From Pseudooceanicola sediminis (GTDB lineage: Bacteria; Pseudomonadota; Alphaproteobacteria; Rhodobacterales; Rhodobacteraceae): a DNA stretch of 44,907 bases. The stretch is taken from contig NZ_QWJJ01000022.1 of NCBI RefSeq assembly GCF_003575965.1, forward strand, positions 1 to 44,907, given 5' to 3'. This document shows positions 30,276-37,709 of this stretch, one piece after another; the first letter of the stretch is position 1, and each line of letters begins with the position of its first letter. Made by a program: the position numbers and the translations under genes. The notes beneath the pieces were generated by a model. The model did not search any database. It was not told the origin of the DNA and saw only the letters and a list, made by a program, of their open reading frames with translations.

Positions 30276-30319
30276 CCAGATACCGCCCAGATACCGCCCA
30301 GATACCGACCAGATACCGA
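30276..30319. repeat. 11-base tandem repeat, four units
   Basis: Four adjacent units read CCAGATACCGC, CCAGATACCGC, CCAGATACCGA and CCAGATACCGA. They follow the 14-base array with 14 bases between. The remaining bases to the tRNA at 30479 hold no recognisable gene. Confidence 0.92.
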
Positions 30320-30478
30320 CGTGCGGCGGTGCGCTGTTTCACGGCCATGCGCAGCCCCCCACGGCCACGCACAGGCAACGGCACGCCGCTGCATTTTTGC
30401 GCTTCTCTCCGATGCGCGGCTTTGCTAGACAGCGCCTCATCGACACGGAGATGCGGTGGCATTTCATCGTCGACGGTT

Positions 30479-30561
30479 GCGGGTGTGGCGGAATTGGTAG
30501 ACGCACCAGATTTAGGTTCTGGCGCCTAGGCGTGGGGGTTCGAGTCCCTTCACCCGCACCA
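30479..30561 (+). tRNA. tRNA-Leu(UAG)
   Basis: The acceptor stem GCGGGTG (30479-30485) pairs perfectly with CACCCGC (30551-30557), followed by A and an encoded CCA. The anticodon stem CCAGA/TCTGG (30506-30510 and 30518-30522) encloses the loop TTTAGGT, giving anticodon UAG. A long variable arm (GCGCCTAGGCGT region) is as expected for leucine. A T-arm with GGTTCGAGTCCC follows. A decayed integrase begins about 150 bases downstream, so this tRNA is a likely past integration site. Confidence 0.96.
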
Positions 30562-30708
30562 CATATTGTTTTGGTTGCAAGGCAATACTAGACTTTTGCG
30601 GAAGAATATGAACTTTTGGCGCCCAGTGTCGCTCGCCCTGTCCGGCAGATTTCGTAGTTTTGGACAGCCGTTTACGAGCGAAATACGAAGCGCGTGGGGA
30701 TTCGTAAT

Positions 30709-31038
30709 TTGTCGAGTATTCGGAAGCAAAAAACAGGCCGTTAGCAGGCGCAGATTGCTCGCCGTGGTGTCCGTAAGTCCAAGCTATTCGATACGAAGCA
30801 GCAGGCCAAGGATTGGGCCGCGCGCGAAGAGTATCTGATACTTAACGCCGCCCCCACTGGCGAGACCATGCTTCTGGCCGATGTTTTCAATCGCTATGCC
30901 AATGAAGTTAGCCCGACACGACGTGGCGAGAGGTGGGAAGTGATCCGGCTCAAGAAGTTGGCGCGGGATGATCTGGCGAAACTTGTCATCGCCTCTATCA
31001 CGGCCCGCGACATTGCCGAGTGGCGGGATCGCCGCCTG
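30709..31038 (+). pseudogene. decayed tyrosine recombinase (integrase), N-terminal part
   Basis: Reading from a TTG at 30709 gives SSIRKQKTGR, then an amber codon at 30742-30744 where related integrases usually have Trp. It continues QAQIARRGVRKSKLFDTKQQ, then AKDWAAREE, and LLADVFNRYANEVSPTRRG, RDDLAKLVIASITA and DIAEWRDRRL. This is the arm-binding and core-binding N-terminal region of phage-type integrases. The catalytic domain is absent: at about 31038 the frame passes into unrelated GC-rich sequence. The position just downstream of tRNA-Leu fits an integrase of a former island or prophage. Identity is good; non-functionality is near certain. Confidence 0.8.
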
Positions 31039-31239
31039 CAGCCGGAGCGGCTGAGCTGGTCGGAGGGGCGGATGGGCCGCGCGAGCGACGCGGTGACGCG
31101 GGCCCGGGCGCGCGGGCGGACCCGGGCGCGCAGCCGCAAGCGGGATCCGGGCTGGCAGGATCCGACGCTGGCAGAGAACACCATCGACACGACGGACAGC
31201 AGCAACACGACAAGCAGCCGCAAAGGGGGCAGGGCATGA
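30868..31239 (+). CDS. chimeric ORF: integrase remnant fused to a basic protein tail
   Basis: This 123-residue open frame begins inside the integrase remnant (MLLADVFNRY). At about residue 57 it changes into QPERLSWSEGRMGRASDAVT followed by an arginine-rich stretch and a Ser/Thr/Asn-rich tail. The second half is far more GC-rich than the first. The stop overlaps the ATG of the next gene (ATGA), so the second half is probably the real partner of that gene, now lacking its own N-terminus. Whether this fusion is expressed is unknown. Confidence 0.4.
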   Translation: MLLADVFNRYANEVSPTRRGERWEVIRLKKLARDDLAKLVIASITARDIAEWRDRRLQPERLSWSEGRMGRASDAVTRARARGRTRARSRKRDPGWQDPTLAENTIDTTDSSNTTSSRKGGRA

Positions 31240-31982
31240 GCGCACGGATCTCGACACGGCAACGGGCAGAGCACCGCGACGCAGAGGCGGCGCGGATCGA
31301 CCGGGTGCGGGCGCGCGGCCATGTGCCCGAGGCCTGCGGCAGCGAGATCCCGCAGGCCCCGGCACGCGGCGCCTTCCGGGTGGTTGAGCCCGTCCAGCAC
31401 GCACCGGATGGCACGTCGCGCCCCTCCGGCTATCGCGGGCGCAAGGCGATCCGCGAGATCGATGCCTTCGACCGCATGGCGCTGCAGGCGCTGCGGGCGG
31501 GCAAGCCGCATCCGCTGACCTCGAGCCAGATCGCCATGGGGCGCTACTACCGCGACCTGACGGAGCGGCACGCGGCCTCGGGTATGCGCGGCGCACGCTA
31601 TGACGGGCTGGTCGGCGGCTCGGGCAGCGGCGGCGCGGGCGGCGGCTACATGGACGCGGTGATCCGCGACGGCCGCCGCCTGGCGCTGCTGCACGCGCGC
31701 ATCGGCAGCGGCGTCAGCCTGAAGGTGCGCCGGATGCGCCCCTCGGTGCGCGGCACCCGGGTCAACATCCCGGACCGTCAGCTGGTCGATCAGATCTGCC
31801 TGAGCGAGCGGTCGGTGTCGGAGATCCTGGAGCGGGCGAACTGGGCGCTGAGCGGGACCGCGCGGCGCAGCTGCACCCAAGCCCTGGCCGAGGCGCTGGA
31901 GCGGATGATGGGCCCGGCGCGCGGGCAGGTGCTGGAGGTGGCGCACTTCGGCGACGGCCCGCAGTCGATCTGGGCTGCCTGA
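31236..31982 (+). CDS. hypothetical protein, possible DNA-binding cassette gene
   Basis: This 248-residue protein is not securely recognised. It has a charged N-terminus, a helical block with YRGRKAIREIDAFDRMALQA and TSSQIAMGRYYRDLTERHAA, a glycine-rich linker (GLVGGSGSGGAGGG) and a final helical block LVDQICLSERSVSEILERAN, then ALAEALERMM. The last block reads like a helix-turn-helix (recognition segment SERSVSEILERANW). The overall layout recalls the HTH-containing DUF6456 type and phage-associated Rhodobacterales genes; this is inference. AGGGGGC precedes its ATG, which overlaps the upstream stop. No phage structural gene follows. Confidence 0.6.
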   Translation: MSARISTRQRAEHRDAEAARIDRVRARGHVPEACGSEIPQAPARGAFRVVEPVQHAPDGTSRPSGYRGRKAIREIDAFDRMALQALRAGKPHPLTSSQIAMGRYYRDLTERHAASGMRGARYDGLVGGSGSGGAGGGYMDAVIRDGRRLALLHARIGSGVSLKVRRMRPSVRGTRVNIPDRQLVDQICLSERSVSEILERANWALSGTARRSCTQALAEALERMMGPARGQVLEVAHFGDGPQSIWAA

Positions 31983-32358
31983 GGGCGCGGGAGATCGGGC
32001 GCGGCGCGAGACCGGCGCGCCCGGTCAGACCCCCGGGGGGGTATCTGAAAATCTGGGCGCAAACACGTTGACCGGTATGATAACAGCTGTTTTTGTACGC
32101 GCCGAATTGGAGAAAAAAGCCCAAGGTGGAAGAGGTTAGGGGGTGACGGGAAGGGTAGTTTGGCTAAGGTGAAGCAAGCTCCGCTGCCCGACCGGATTCC
32201 GCCTCGCTTGCCTTCGGAGGCCGCGACCGAACGTCGTCGTGTAATGCAATTGCAGCAACAAAGCCAACGAGACCGGCTGCAAAGTGCGATGAAGTCAAAC
32301 TTCGCTGCGCTTTCTACGCATGTCTGCCCCGCATAGCGGCGATTTACTGCTGCCTGGG
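31983..32358. other. non-coding or decayed stretch with possible repeat copy
   Basis: After the cassette the sequence turns quickly from GC-rich to mixed composition. At 32031-32050 a CCCCCGGGGG palindrome followed by GTATCTGAAAA resembles the dispersed element. A short plus-strand frame (32160-32336, start TTG or GTG, 58 codons, with RIPPRLPSEAATERRRVMQ) has no known relative to me and weak start signals, so it is not called as a gene. Nothing else is recognised. Confidence 0.45.
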
Positions 32359-32842
32359 TTATCTGGCGACCATGGCCAATCCAACTGACCAGTCCACATC
32401 CATCATCCCGACCCCGCGCGCCGTGTTGAGTTGATCGCATAGCAAGTCTGCCAAGGGAATGAGCGGAACTGCTGTTCGCCCCTTTTTGCGCGTGAGATCA
32501 AGATCCTTCAGAGGCAACTTCAAGGCCGATAGCGCGCCGGGTGCCTTTCCGCTCGCAATGGCGGCGCCGTAAGTTTGATATATCTGTGTGGCGAGTATCG
32601 TTTGACGCAACATGTCAAGAAACGGCGCCGGATCACCACCATGCGTGGAGATCATGGCAGCGCTTTCGGACATCGCCTCAATGACACCGCCAATCATGAG
32701 GTTGCCAGCGATCTTGGCTAGATGGGCGATATGGGTCGAGTGGCATCGGGCACGCCCTTCCAAGAGCAGCGAGAATCGATTCTATCTGCTCCAGATCCGA
32801 CACTGCATTGGCCGTGGCGAAGGTTGTGGATCGGTACGCTGA
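32359..32842 (-). pseudogene. 3-hydroxyisobutyrate dehydrogenase-like remnant
   Basis: The minus strand encodes HLAKIAGNLMIGGVIEAMSE, then HGGDPAPFLDML, IYQTYGAAIASGKAP and DVDWSVGLAMVAR to a stop at 32359. This is the helical C-terminal domain of NAD(P)-dependent 3-hydroxyacid dehydrogenases. Upstream, in another frame, SDLEQIESILAALGRA continues the homologous inter-domain region, so there is a frameshift near 32755. The Rossmann domain is missing: homology stops near 32840, where a fragment of a different gene starts on the other strand. It is a truncated, frameshifted pseudogene. Confidence 0.75.
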
Positions 32843-33023
32843 CGGGGCCAATCGGCAGCGAAATGCTTCTGCTGGTGTTGTGTTCCGCTGTACCTACGGC
32901 GCCCACTGCTTATGTGCTGACCAACCAGATGAAGGGCGAGCGCCCTTTGATGCCGGGGGAGGTGACGGCGCAGACCCTCGCGCGCTGGTTACCTTGCTCT
33001 TGGTCTCGGCACTGTCGATCTGA
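32843..33023 (+). pseudogene. AEC (auxin efflux carrier) transporter C-terminal remnant
   Basis: The plus strand reads MLLLVLCSAVPTAPTAYVL, then TNQMKGERPLMPGEVTAQTL. After a frameshift near 32985 it ends as VTLLLVSALSI with a TGA at 33021-33023. This matches the last two helices of AEC-family transporters (PTAP/SAYVLA...Q...TLA). All earlier helices are missing. It abuts the dehydrogenase remnant tail-outward, so a deletion or rearrangement probably joined the two. Confidence 0.7.
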
Positions 33024-33031
33024 CGCGCACC

Positions 33032-33679
33032 CTAAGCCTTCGAGCCTTCGCCGCCAGGGGTGTATTGCAGCATCGGGCGCTCGTACATCTCCCCAAGTCC
33101 GCCAAAAAACGGTCCCGCGAGTCGTGAGATCGGGTTCATCTTGGCTACGTCAATGCGGCGCCCGTCGAACACATGGTCGGAAAAGTGAAAGGCCAGGATC
33201 TCGCCGATATACAGCGTGTTGATGCCTTTGCCCAAGGGCACGGTCTGATCCAGACGACATTCCATCTGCACCGGCGACAGCGCTATGCGCGGCGCGCGGA
33301 CATGGCGGCTTGGCAGGGTGGGGAGGTCAAGCGCATCGACCTCGCTTTCCTCGGGGGGAAAGTTCTGCGCCGATTGGCGGATCGCCTCCATGGCCTCAAG
33401 AGTGGCGACGTTAACGACGAACTCCCCGGTCTCAAGGATATTACGGGCGGTGTCCTTCATCTCGCCGTCGGTGCCTGCGCGCAGGGCTATGTTCACCGCC
33501 AGCATCGGCGGCGTGGTGGCCACATAGTTGTAGGAACTGAATGGCGCAAGGTTGACCTTGCCCGACGGGCCCACGGTGGAAATCCACGCAATCGGGCGGG
33601 GCACCACTGCTCCCACCAGCAGGCGGTAGGCGGTGGCCGGATCCATGTCGTGGGTGTCGAGGGTTTGGAACTCAGTCAT
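33032..33679 (-). CDS. flavin reductase-like FMN-binding protein
   Basis: The 215-residue protein belongs to the flavin reductase/FMN split-barrel family: AYRLLVGAVVPRPIAWISTV, then GKVNLAPFSSYNYVATTPPM, KDTARNILETGEFVVNV, and LGKGINTLYIGEILAFHFSD. Family members reduce free flavin for two-component monooxygenases or act as flavoredoxins. Its ATG overlaps the tctA stop by four bases (ATGA), so it belongs to the transporter operon. No oxygenase component is visible in the window. The longer open frame upstream is antisense-like noise inside tctA. Confidence 0.88.
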   Translation of the reverse strand: MTEFQTLDTHDMDPATAYRLLVGAVVPRPIAWISTVGPSGKVNLAPFSSYNYVATTPPMLAVNIALRAGTDGEMKDTARNILETGEFVVNVATLEAMEAIRQSAQNFPPEESEVDALDLPTLPSRHVRAPRIALSPVQMECRLDQTVPLGKGINTLYIGEILAFHFSDHVFDGRRIDVAKMNPISRLAGPFFGGLGEMYERPMLQYTPGGEGSKA

Positions 33680-35187
33680 TTGCCGTCTTTCTTCGGTTTG
33701 GAGGTAGGGAGGAGCGCCATGAGGGCGGTGCGCAGGCTCATCAGCACAAGGGCCAAAAGCAGCAGCAAAAGTACCACGCTGATCGGGCGTTCCCAGAAGA
33801 TCGAGAACGATCCGCGAGACATCAAAAGCGCGCGTTTGAAGTGCTCTTCCATCATCGGGCCAAGGATAAAGCCCAACAGCAGCGGGGCAGGGGGATAGCC
33901 CAAATGGTTCATCACCAGACCGATCAGGCCAAAGCCCACCACCAGCGCGATGTCGAAAACCTGATAGTCGATCGAATAGACGCCGATGCAGATGAAGAAC
34001 AACATGGCCGGGAACAGGATATTGTAGGGGATGCTGAGCATTTTGATCCAGACCCCGATCAGCGGTATATTCAGGACCAAAAGCAATACATTGCCGACCC
34101 AAAAGCTGCCGACAAGTCCCCAAAACATCTCGGGCTGGTCGGTCAGAAACCGTGGCCCAGGCACGATGCCGTGGATCATCATTGCGCCCAGCAGAAAGGC
34201 CATCAACGCATCGCCCGGGATGCCAAGGCTTAGGGTGGGAATAAAGGCCGCCTGCACCGCTGAGTTGTTGGCCGCCTCGGGCGCGGCGATACCTTCGATA
34301 GCGCCTTTGCCAAAGCGCTCGGGCGTCTTGGATTGGCGCTTTTCGACCGCGTAGGCCATGAAGGTCGCTACGGTCGCGCCCGAACCGGGCAGCGCGCCGA
34401 TCACCGTGCCGATGGCCGTGCCGCGCAGGGTGGGTTTGACAATGGTGCGCCATTCGGCACGGGTGGGCATCATCGAGCGAAAGCTGATCTTGCCGGTCTG
34501 CGGCGTGCGCGACCCGCTGCCGCCGATGGAATTCAGGATCTCGGCCACGCCAAACAGCCCCATGGCGATCGGCACAAGGCTGATGCCGTCATAAAGCTCG
34601 ATCCGGCCAAAGGTGAACCGCGACACGCCGGAATTAAGATCGGTGCCCACCAGCCCCAATGTCAAGCCAAGGGCCACCATGGCAAGGCTTTTGAATTGCG
34701 ATCCGGTCGAGATCGTCGAGGCCAGCGCCAGGCCTAAGGCCATGATCAGGAAGTACTCGGCGGAGGAGAATGATAGCGCGGCGCTGGCGATCACTGGGGT
34801 AAAGCCCATCATCAGCACAATCGCGATGGTGCCACCGACAAAGGAACAGATCGTAGTGACAAAAAGCGCCAGCCCCGCGCGACCTTGCTGCGCCATCGGG
34901 TAGCCATCCAGCGCGGTCACGGCGGCGGTCACGGTGCCCGGCACGTTTAAAAGGATCGAGGCGGTCGAACTGCCGTACTGCGCGCCATAAAAGATCCCTG
35001 CCAGCATGATCATGGCGATAGTCGGATCAAGGTAATAGGTCAGCGGCAGGCACAGCGACACGGCTGCCAGCGCGCCGACGCCGGGCAACACGCCCACAAA
35101 GGTTCCCACGGTCACACCGATGAAACAAAACAGCAGCGCGTCCATCGACAGCGCGCGCTCGAAGCCCAAAAGGATGTCAGAATACAT
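33676..35187 (-). CDS. tctA: tripartite tricarboxylate transporter permease TctA
   Basis: TctA is the large membrane subunit of the TTT transporter. The 503 residues show about 12 helices with two related glycine/proline signatures: GVLPGVGALAAVSLCLPLTY near the N-terminus and GALPGSGATVATFMAYAVEK in the middle. GAQYGSSTASILLNVPGT is also typical. Nine bases separate it from tctB upstream. It forms a complete TctC-TctB-TctA set for sodium- or proton-driven uptake of a carboxylate. The substrate is not predictable from the permease. Confidence 0.96.
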   Translation of the reverse strand: MYSDILLGFERALSMDALLFCFIGVTVGTFVGVLPGVGALAAVSLCLPLTYYLDPTIAMIMLAGIFYGAQYGSSTASILLNVPGTVTAAVTALDGYPMAQQGRAGLALFVTTICSFVGGTIAIVLMMGFTPVIASAALSFSSAEYFLIMALGLALASTISTGSQFKSLAMVALGLTLGLVGTDLNSGVSRFTFGRIELYDGISLVPIAMGLFGVAEILNSIGGSGSRTPQTGKISFRSMMPTRAEWRTIVKPTLRGTAIGTVIGALPGSGATVATFMAYAVEKRQSKTPERFGKGAIEGIAAPEAANNSAVQAAFIPTLSLGIPGDALMAFLLGAMMIHGIVPGPRFLTDQPEMFWGLVGSFWVGNVLLLVLNIPLIGVWIKMLSIPYNILFPAMLFFICIGVYSIDYQVFDIALVVGFGLIGLVMNHLGYPPAPLLLGFILGPMMEEHFKRALLMSRGSFSIFWERPISVVLLLLLLALVLMSLRTALMALLPTSKPKKDGK

Positions 35188-35196
35188 GGGAGTGCC

Positions 35197-35664
35197 TCAG
35201 AAAGCCGAAAGCGGCAGGCCAAAGCCGCGGATGAACAGCAGATAGCCAATGACCGACAGGGCAACGGCGGTCAGCGCGGCACGCTTGGCGGTCATGGTGG
35301 CGTCAGCAAAGGCCCCTATCAGCACCAAAAGCACCGTGGCCGGGATCAGACCCAAGGGGCCTACGGTGGCGGCAAAGACCGCCATGCTCAGCGGTATCAG
35401 CACAAGCGGGCGCAGCGGCACATCCATGGCGGAGCGTCCGCCAAGGCGGCTCAGCTCCCAAAATATGCCCAGCGACAACGCCGCAAGGCTCACGCCTACC
35501 GCCATTGGCAAAAAGCCTGGCCCCATGCGGCGCGGCGTGCCAACGCCGATCTGCTGTCCCGAGTAGGCGACGTAAAGCCCAAGTAGCAGCAGCGTTGTGG
35601 CTACGCCATATTCCCAAAGACCCGCCGGGCGGGTAGGGGAGGTGTCACTTTCGTGATCTGTCAT
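35197..35664 (-). CDS. tctB: tripartite tricarboxylate transporter small subunit TctB
   Basis: The 155-residue protein has four membrane helices and the TctB-typical segment GTPRRMGPGFLPMAVGVSLA. The ATG at 35664 (MTDHESDTSPTRP) is preferred; the frame is open to 35781 but that part lies in the hairpin-containing gap after tctC. The fourth helix ends FIRGFGLPLSAF, just as in relatives. It connects TctA to the periplasmic TctC-dependent cycle. Confidence 0.9.
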   Translation of the reverse strand: MTDHESDTSPTRPAGLWEYGVATTLLLLGLYVAYSGQQIGVGTPRRMGPGFLPMAVGVSLAALSLGIFWELSRLGGRSAMDVPLRPLVLIPLSMAVFAATVGPLGLIPATVLLVLIGAFADATMTAKRAALTAVALSVIGYLLFIRGFGLPLSAF

Positions 35665-35689
35665 ACAAGACGTCCATTGCTTGTGGCGC

Positions 35690-35784
35690 AGACCGCCCTC
35701 TTTGCGGTCTTGCGTGGCGCGGCAGAGCACGCTGCCGCAATTGTGTCCCGTGGCCCCGCGGAGTCGTGTGCGTGGGGCCACGGG
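35690..35784 (-). promoter_or_regulatory. two hairpins between tctC and tctB
   Basis: An 11-bp stem, CCCGTGGCCCC with GGGGCCACGGG (35747-35784), starts eight bases after the tctC stop. A second stem, AGACCGC with GCGGTCT (35690-35710), follows. Neither has a T-run. Such intercistronic stems often stabilise the upstream binding-protein mRNA or partly terminate, giving more TctC than TctBA. Confidence 0.6.
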
Positions 35785-35791
35785 GCGCGGA

Positions 35792-36775
35792 TCAGTTCTG
35801 CACGTCCGCCGAGGTCAGCAGATCCAGCATTCTGGTCGCTTCGCTTTTCAGGAAGGCCGCATATTCGGAATGATCCTTGTAGAATTCCAGCACGCCGCTT
35901 TTGCCAAGACGGTCCTTGATGCTGTCTTGCTCCAGCGCGGTGTGCAGCGCCGCGTCCAGCTTGGTCACCACATCATCGGGCGTGCCCGCAGGGGCCGAGA
36001 TGCCGTACCAAGTGCTCATCTGGAACTCGCCCAGTCCCTGCTCGGTCATGGTGGCGACATCGGGCAGCAGCGGTGCGCGGTTGGGGGCCGCGATGCCAAG
36101 GGCCACCAGATCGCCGCTTTCGATATGCGGTAGCATCGGTGGCAGGTTCAGGAACGCCATGTCGACGTTGCCCGCCAGCAGATCGACCACCGCAGGGGCC
36201 GATCCGCCATAGGGGATATGCACCATATGGGTGTCGGTTTCCTGCATGAACAAGACGCTGGACAGATGCGGCAGGCTACCATTGCCGACCGAGGCAAAGG
36301 CCAAGGTGTCGGGGGCCTGTTTCGCGGTGGCAACCAGATCCTCAAGTGACGTCATGCCTGATTTGCCCGAGACAACCAGCACGTTGGGTACGCTGGCGAC
36401 CATGGCGACCGGGGCGAAATCCTCAAGACCCTTGTACTGCACATCTTGCAGCACGGGAGTGATGAAGTGGGTCGGCGCGCTGGCGATCAACAACGTGTAG
36501 CCATCGGGATCGGCGCGCGCGACATGGGTTGCGGCTATCGCGGTCGCCGCACCGGGGCGATTTTCCACCACAACGGGCTGACCCAGTTGCTCGGTCAGGC
36601 TTTCGGCCAATGTCCGGGCGATCAGATCCGCCGAACCGCCCGCTGAATAGGGGTTCACCAGCGTGATCGGCTGCGAAGGATAGCCCTCGGCCAAGGAGCT
36701 GGTGCTGGTCACGGTCAACCCGAGCAGGGCAAAGGTCGCGCCGGCGGCCATGCGAAGATATGTCTGCGATTTCAT
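35792..36775 (-). CDS. tctC: Bug/TctC-type substrate-binding protein
   Basis: This 327-residue periplasmic binding protein of the TTT (Bug) family captures the carboxylate for TctAB. A signal peptide ends near SLA-EGYPSQ. The mature protein shows YPSQPITLVNPYSAGGSAD and VVVENRPGAATAIAA, plus DPDGYTLL, all Bug hallmarks around the ligand cleft. It sits 86 bases after gntR, with the inverted repeat 36813-36840 in that gap, so it probably has its own promoter. Hairpins separate it from tctB. Confidence 0.95.
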   Translation of the reverse strand: MKSQTYLRMAAGATFALLGLTVTSTSSLAEGYPSQPITLVNPYSAGGSADLIARTLAESLTEQLGQPVVVENRPGAATAIAATHVARADPDGYTLLIASAPTHFITPVLQDVQYKGLEDFAPVAMVASVPNVLVVSGKSGMTSLEDLVATAKQAPDTLAFASVGNGSLPHLSSVLFMQETDTHMVHIPYGGSAPAVVDLLAGNVDMAFLNLPPMLPHIESGDLVALGIAAPNRAPLLPDVATMTEQGLGEFQMSTWYGISAPAGTPDDVVTKLDAALHTALEQDSIKDRLGKSGVLEFYKDHSEYAAFLKSEATRMLDLLTSADVQN

Positions 36776-36812
36776 AGTGTTCCTCCCTTAATGTTCCTCC
36801 AGGAAGAGTCTA

Positions 36813-36840
36813 TAAGTGAAAAAGCTAGGTTTGTCACTTA
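36813..36840. promoter_or_regulatory. inverted repeat upstream of tctC
   Basis: TAAGTGA (36813-36819) and TCACTTA (36834-36840) form a perfect 7-bp inverted repeat with a 14-base spacer that contains AAAGCTAG. It is centred about 50 bases upstream of the tctC ATG, a good position for an operator. The AAAGCTA core recurs upstream of gntR and of the catabolic operon. Confidence 0.5.
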
Positions 36841-36861
36841 AATAAATGGGGGGCTCCTATT

Positions 36862-37605
36862 TCATTCGATAAGCGACATCTCAATGCGGACTTTATCGCC
36901 CCGGTAGATGCCATTGGCGACAAGGATCAGACTGCCGTCTTGATCGATAGCCAACCGCTGCACCAACACGATGGGATCGTTCAGCGAGATCCCCAGAAAG
37001 TTGGCGGTTTCGACGTCCGCGGTTGCCACCGACAAAATTTGCCGCGCGTCCTTCACCTTGACGCCGGGCAGGTCCGAAACCAGGCGCATGGCAGTGGTGG
37101 TGGTGTAGTTTTGCTCGGGAATCAGGGGTTGCAGCCGCTCGTCCACGTAAACATCGGCGACCAGAAAGGCGGCATCCTGACGGCGGTGCAGGCGGCGCAG
37201 GTGGCGATAAGATGGAGCGACGGTGCCATGGTCGAATTCTGTTTGAAGCAACGTCGCGCCGGGGCTGTCGGACAGCACCTCGATCTGAGCATCGGCGCGC
37301 GACATCAACAAGCCGTTCCAGTCTGTCTGCACCTCGCACCAAAGGTCGCGCTCGGGTTTGGCACGCACAAAGGTGCCCTTGGCGCGAAAGCGGTCGATCA
37401 GGCCTTCTTTCTCGATCTGATCCAGCGCCTGCCGGATCGTCATCGAGGCCACGCCGAATTCCTTAGCCAGTTGCTCGACTGTGGAAATGCGCGCGCCAAT
37501 CGGCCAGTCGCCCCGCTCGATCCGGCCTCGAAACACCGATGCCAACTGGATGTAACGCGCCACGTTGCTTTTTTCGAGAAGGTCGGTCGGGCTGCTTTTG
37601 GCCAT
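36862..37605 (-). CDS. GntR-family regulator, HutC/UTRA type
   Basis: The 247-residue regulator has an N-terminal winged helix (about residues 15-80: YIQLASVFRGRIERGDWPIG, then EQLAKEFGVASMTIRQALDQ, KEGLIDRFRAKGTFV) and a C-terminal UTRA effector domain (about 95-240). HutC-type regulators are usually repressors released by a pathway substrate or intermediate. The ATG at 37605 has GGGAG upstream; an in-frame start at 37647 is less likely. It lies between the CoA-based enzyme genes and the transporter genes, all on the same strand, so it probably controls both. Confidence 0.92.
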   Translation of the reverse strand: MAKSSPTDLLEKSNVARYIQLASVFRGRIERGDWPIGARISTVEQLAKEFGVASMTIRQALDQIEKEGLIDRFRAKGTFVRAKPERDLWCEVQTDWNGLLMSRADAQIEVLSDSPGATLLQTEFDHGTVAPSYRHLRRLHRRQDAAFLVADVYVDERLQPLIPEQNYTTTTAMRLVSDLPGVKVKDARQILSVATADVETANFLGISLNDPIVLVQRLAIDQDGSLILVANGIYRGDKVRIEMSLIE

Positions 37606-37645
37606 GGCTGGCTCCCTGTTCCGCGAGGGCGTTTTGCCCCTAAAC

Positions 37646-37668
37646 ATGATTTTATAGCTTTATATCAT
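37646..37668. promoter_or_regulatory. AT-rich inverted repeat upstream of gntR
   Basis: ATGAT and ATCAT flank an AT-rich spacer with TATAGCTTTAT, 41 bases before the gntR start. On the minus strand the spacer reads ATAAAGCTATAAAA, which shares the AAAGCTA core with the other two control regions of the island. It is a candidate autoregulatory operator or promoter. Confidence 0.4.
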
Positions 37669-37709
37669 TTTGACGGTGGAAAAGGGAATGCATGACTTTG
37701 GATCCGCCC

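Noticed and set aside
30164-30319. CRISPR array
   Set aside because: The units are 14 and 11 bases long without spacers, and no cas gene is nearby; they are simple tandem repeats.
32160-32336. 58-codon plus-strand frame
   Set aside because: The start would be TTG or GTG with a poor ribosome site and there is no recognisable relative; mentioned only in the gap description.
30479-33023. Complete prophage or integrative element
   Set aside because: Only an integrase fragment and a two-gene cassette remain; no structural, replication or transfer genes and no duplicated attachment site are visible.
33676-34453. Long upstream extension of the flavin reductase frame
   Set aside because: The extension runs inside tctA in another frame; the reductase family sequence begins at the ATG at 33679.
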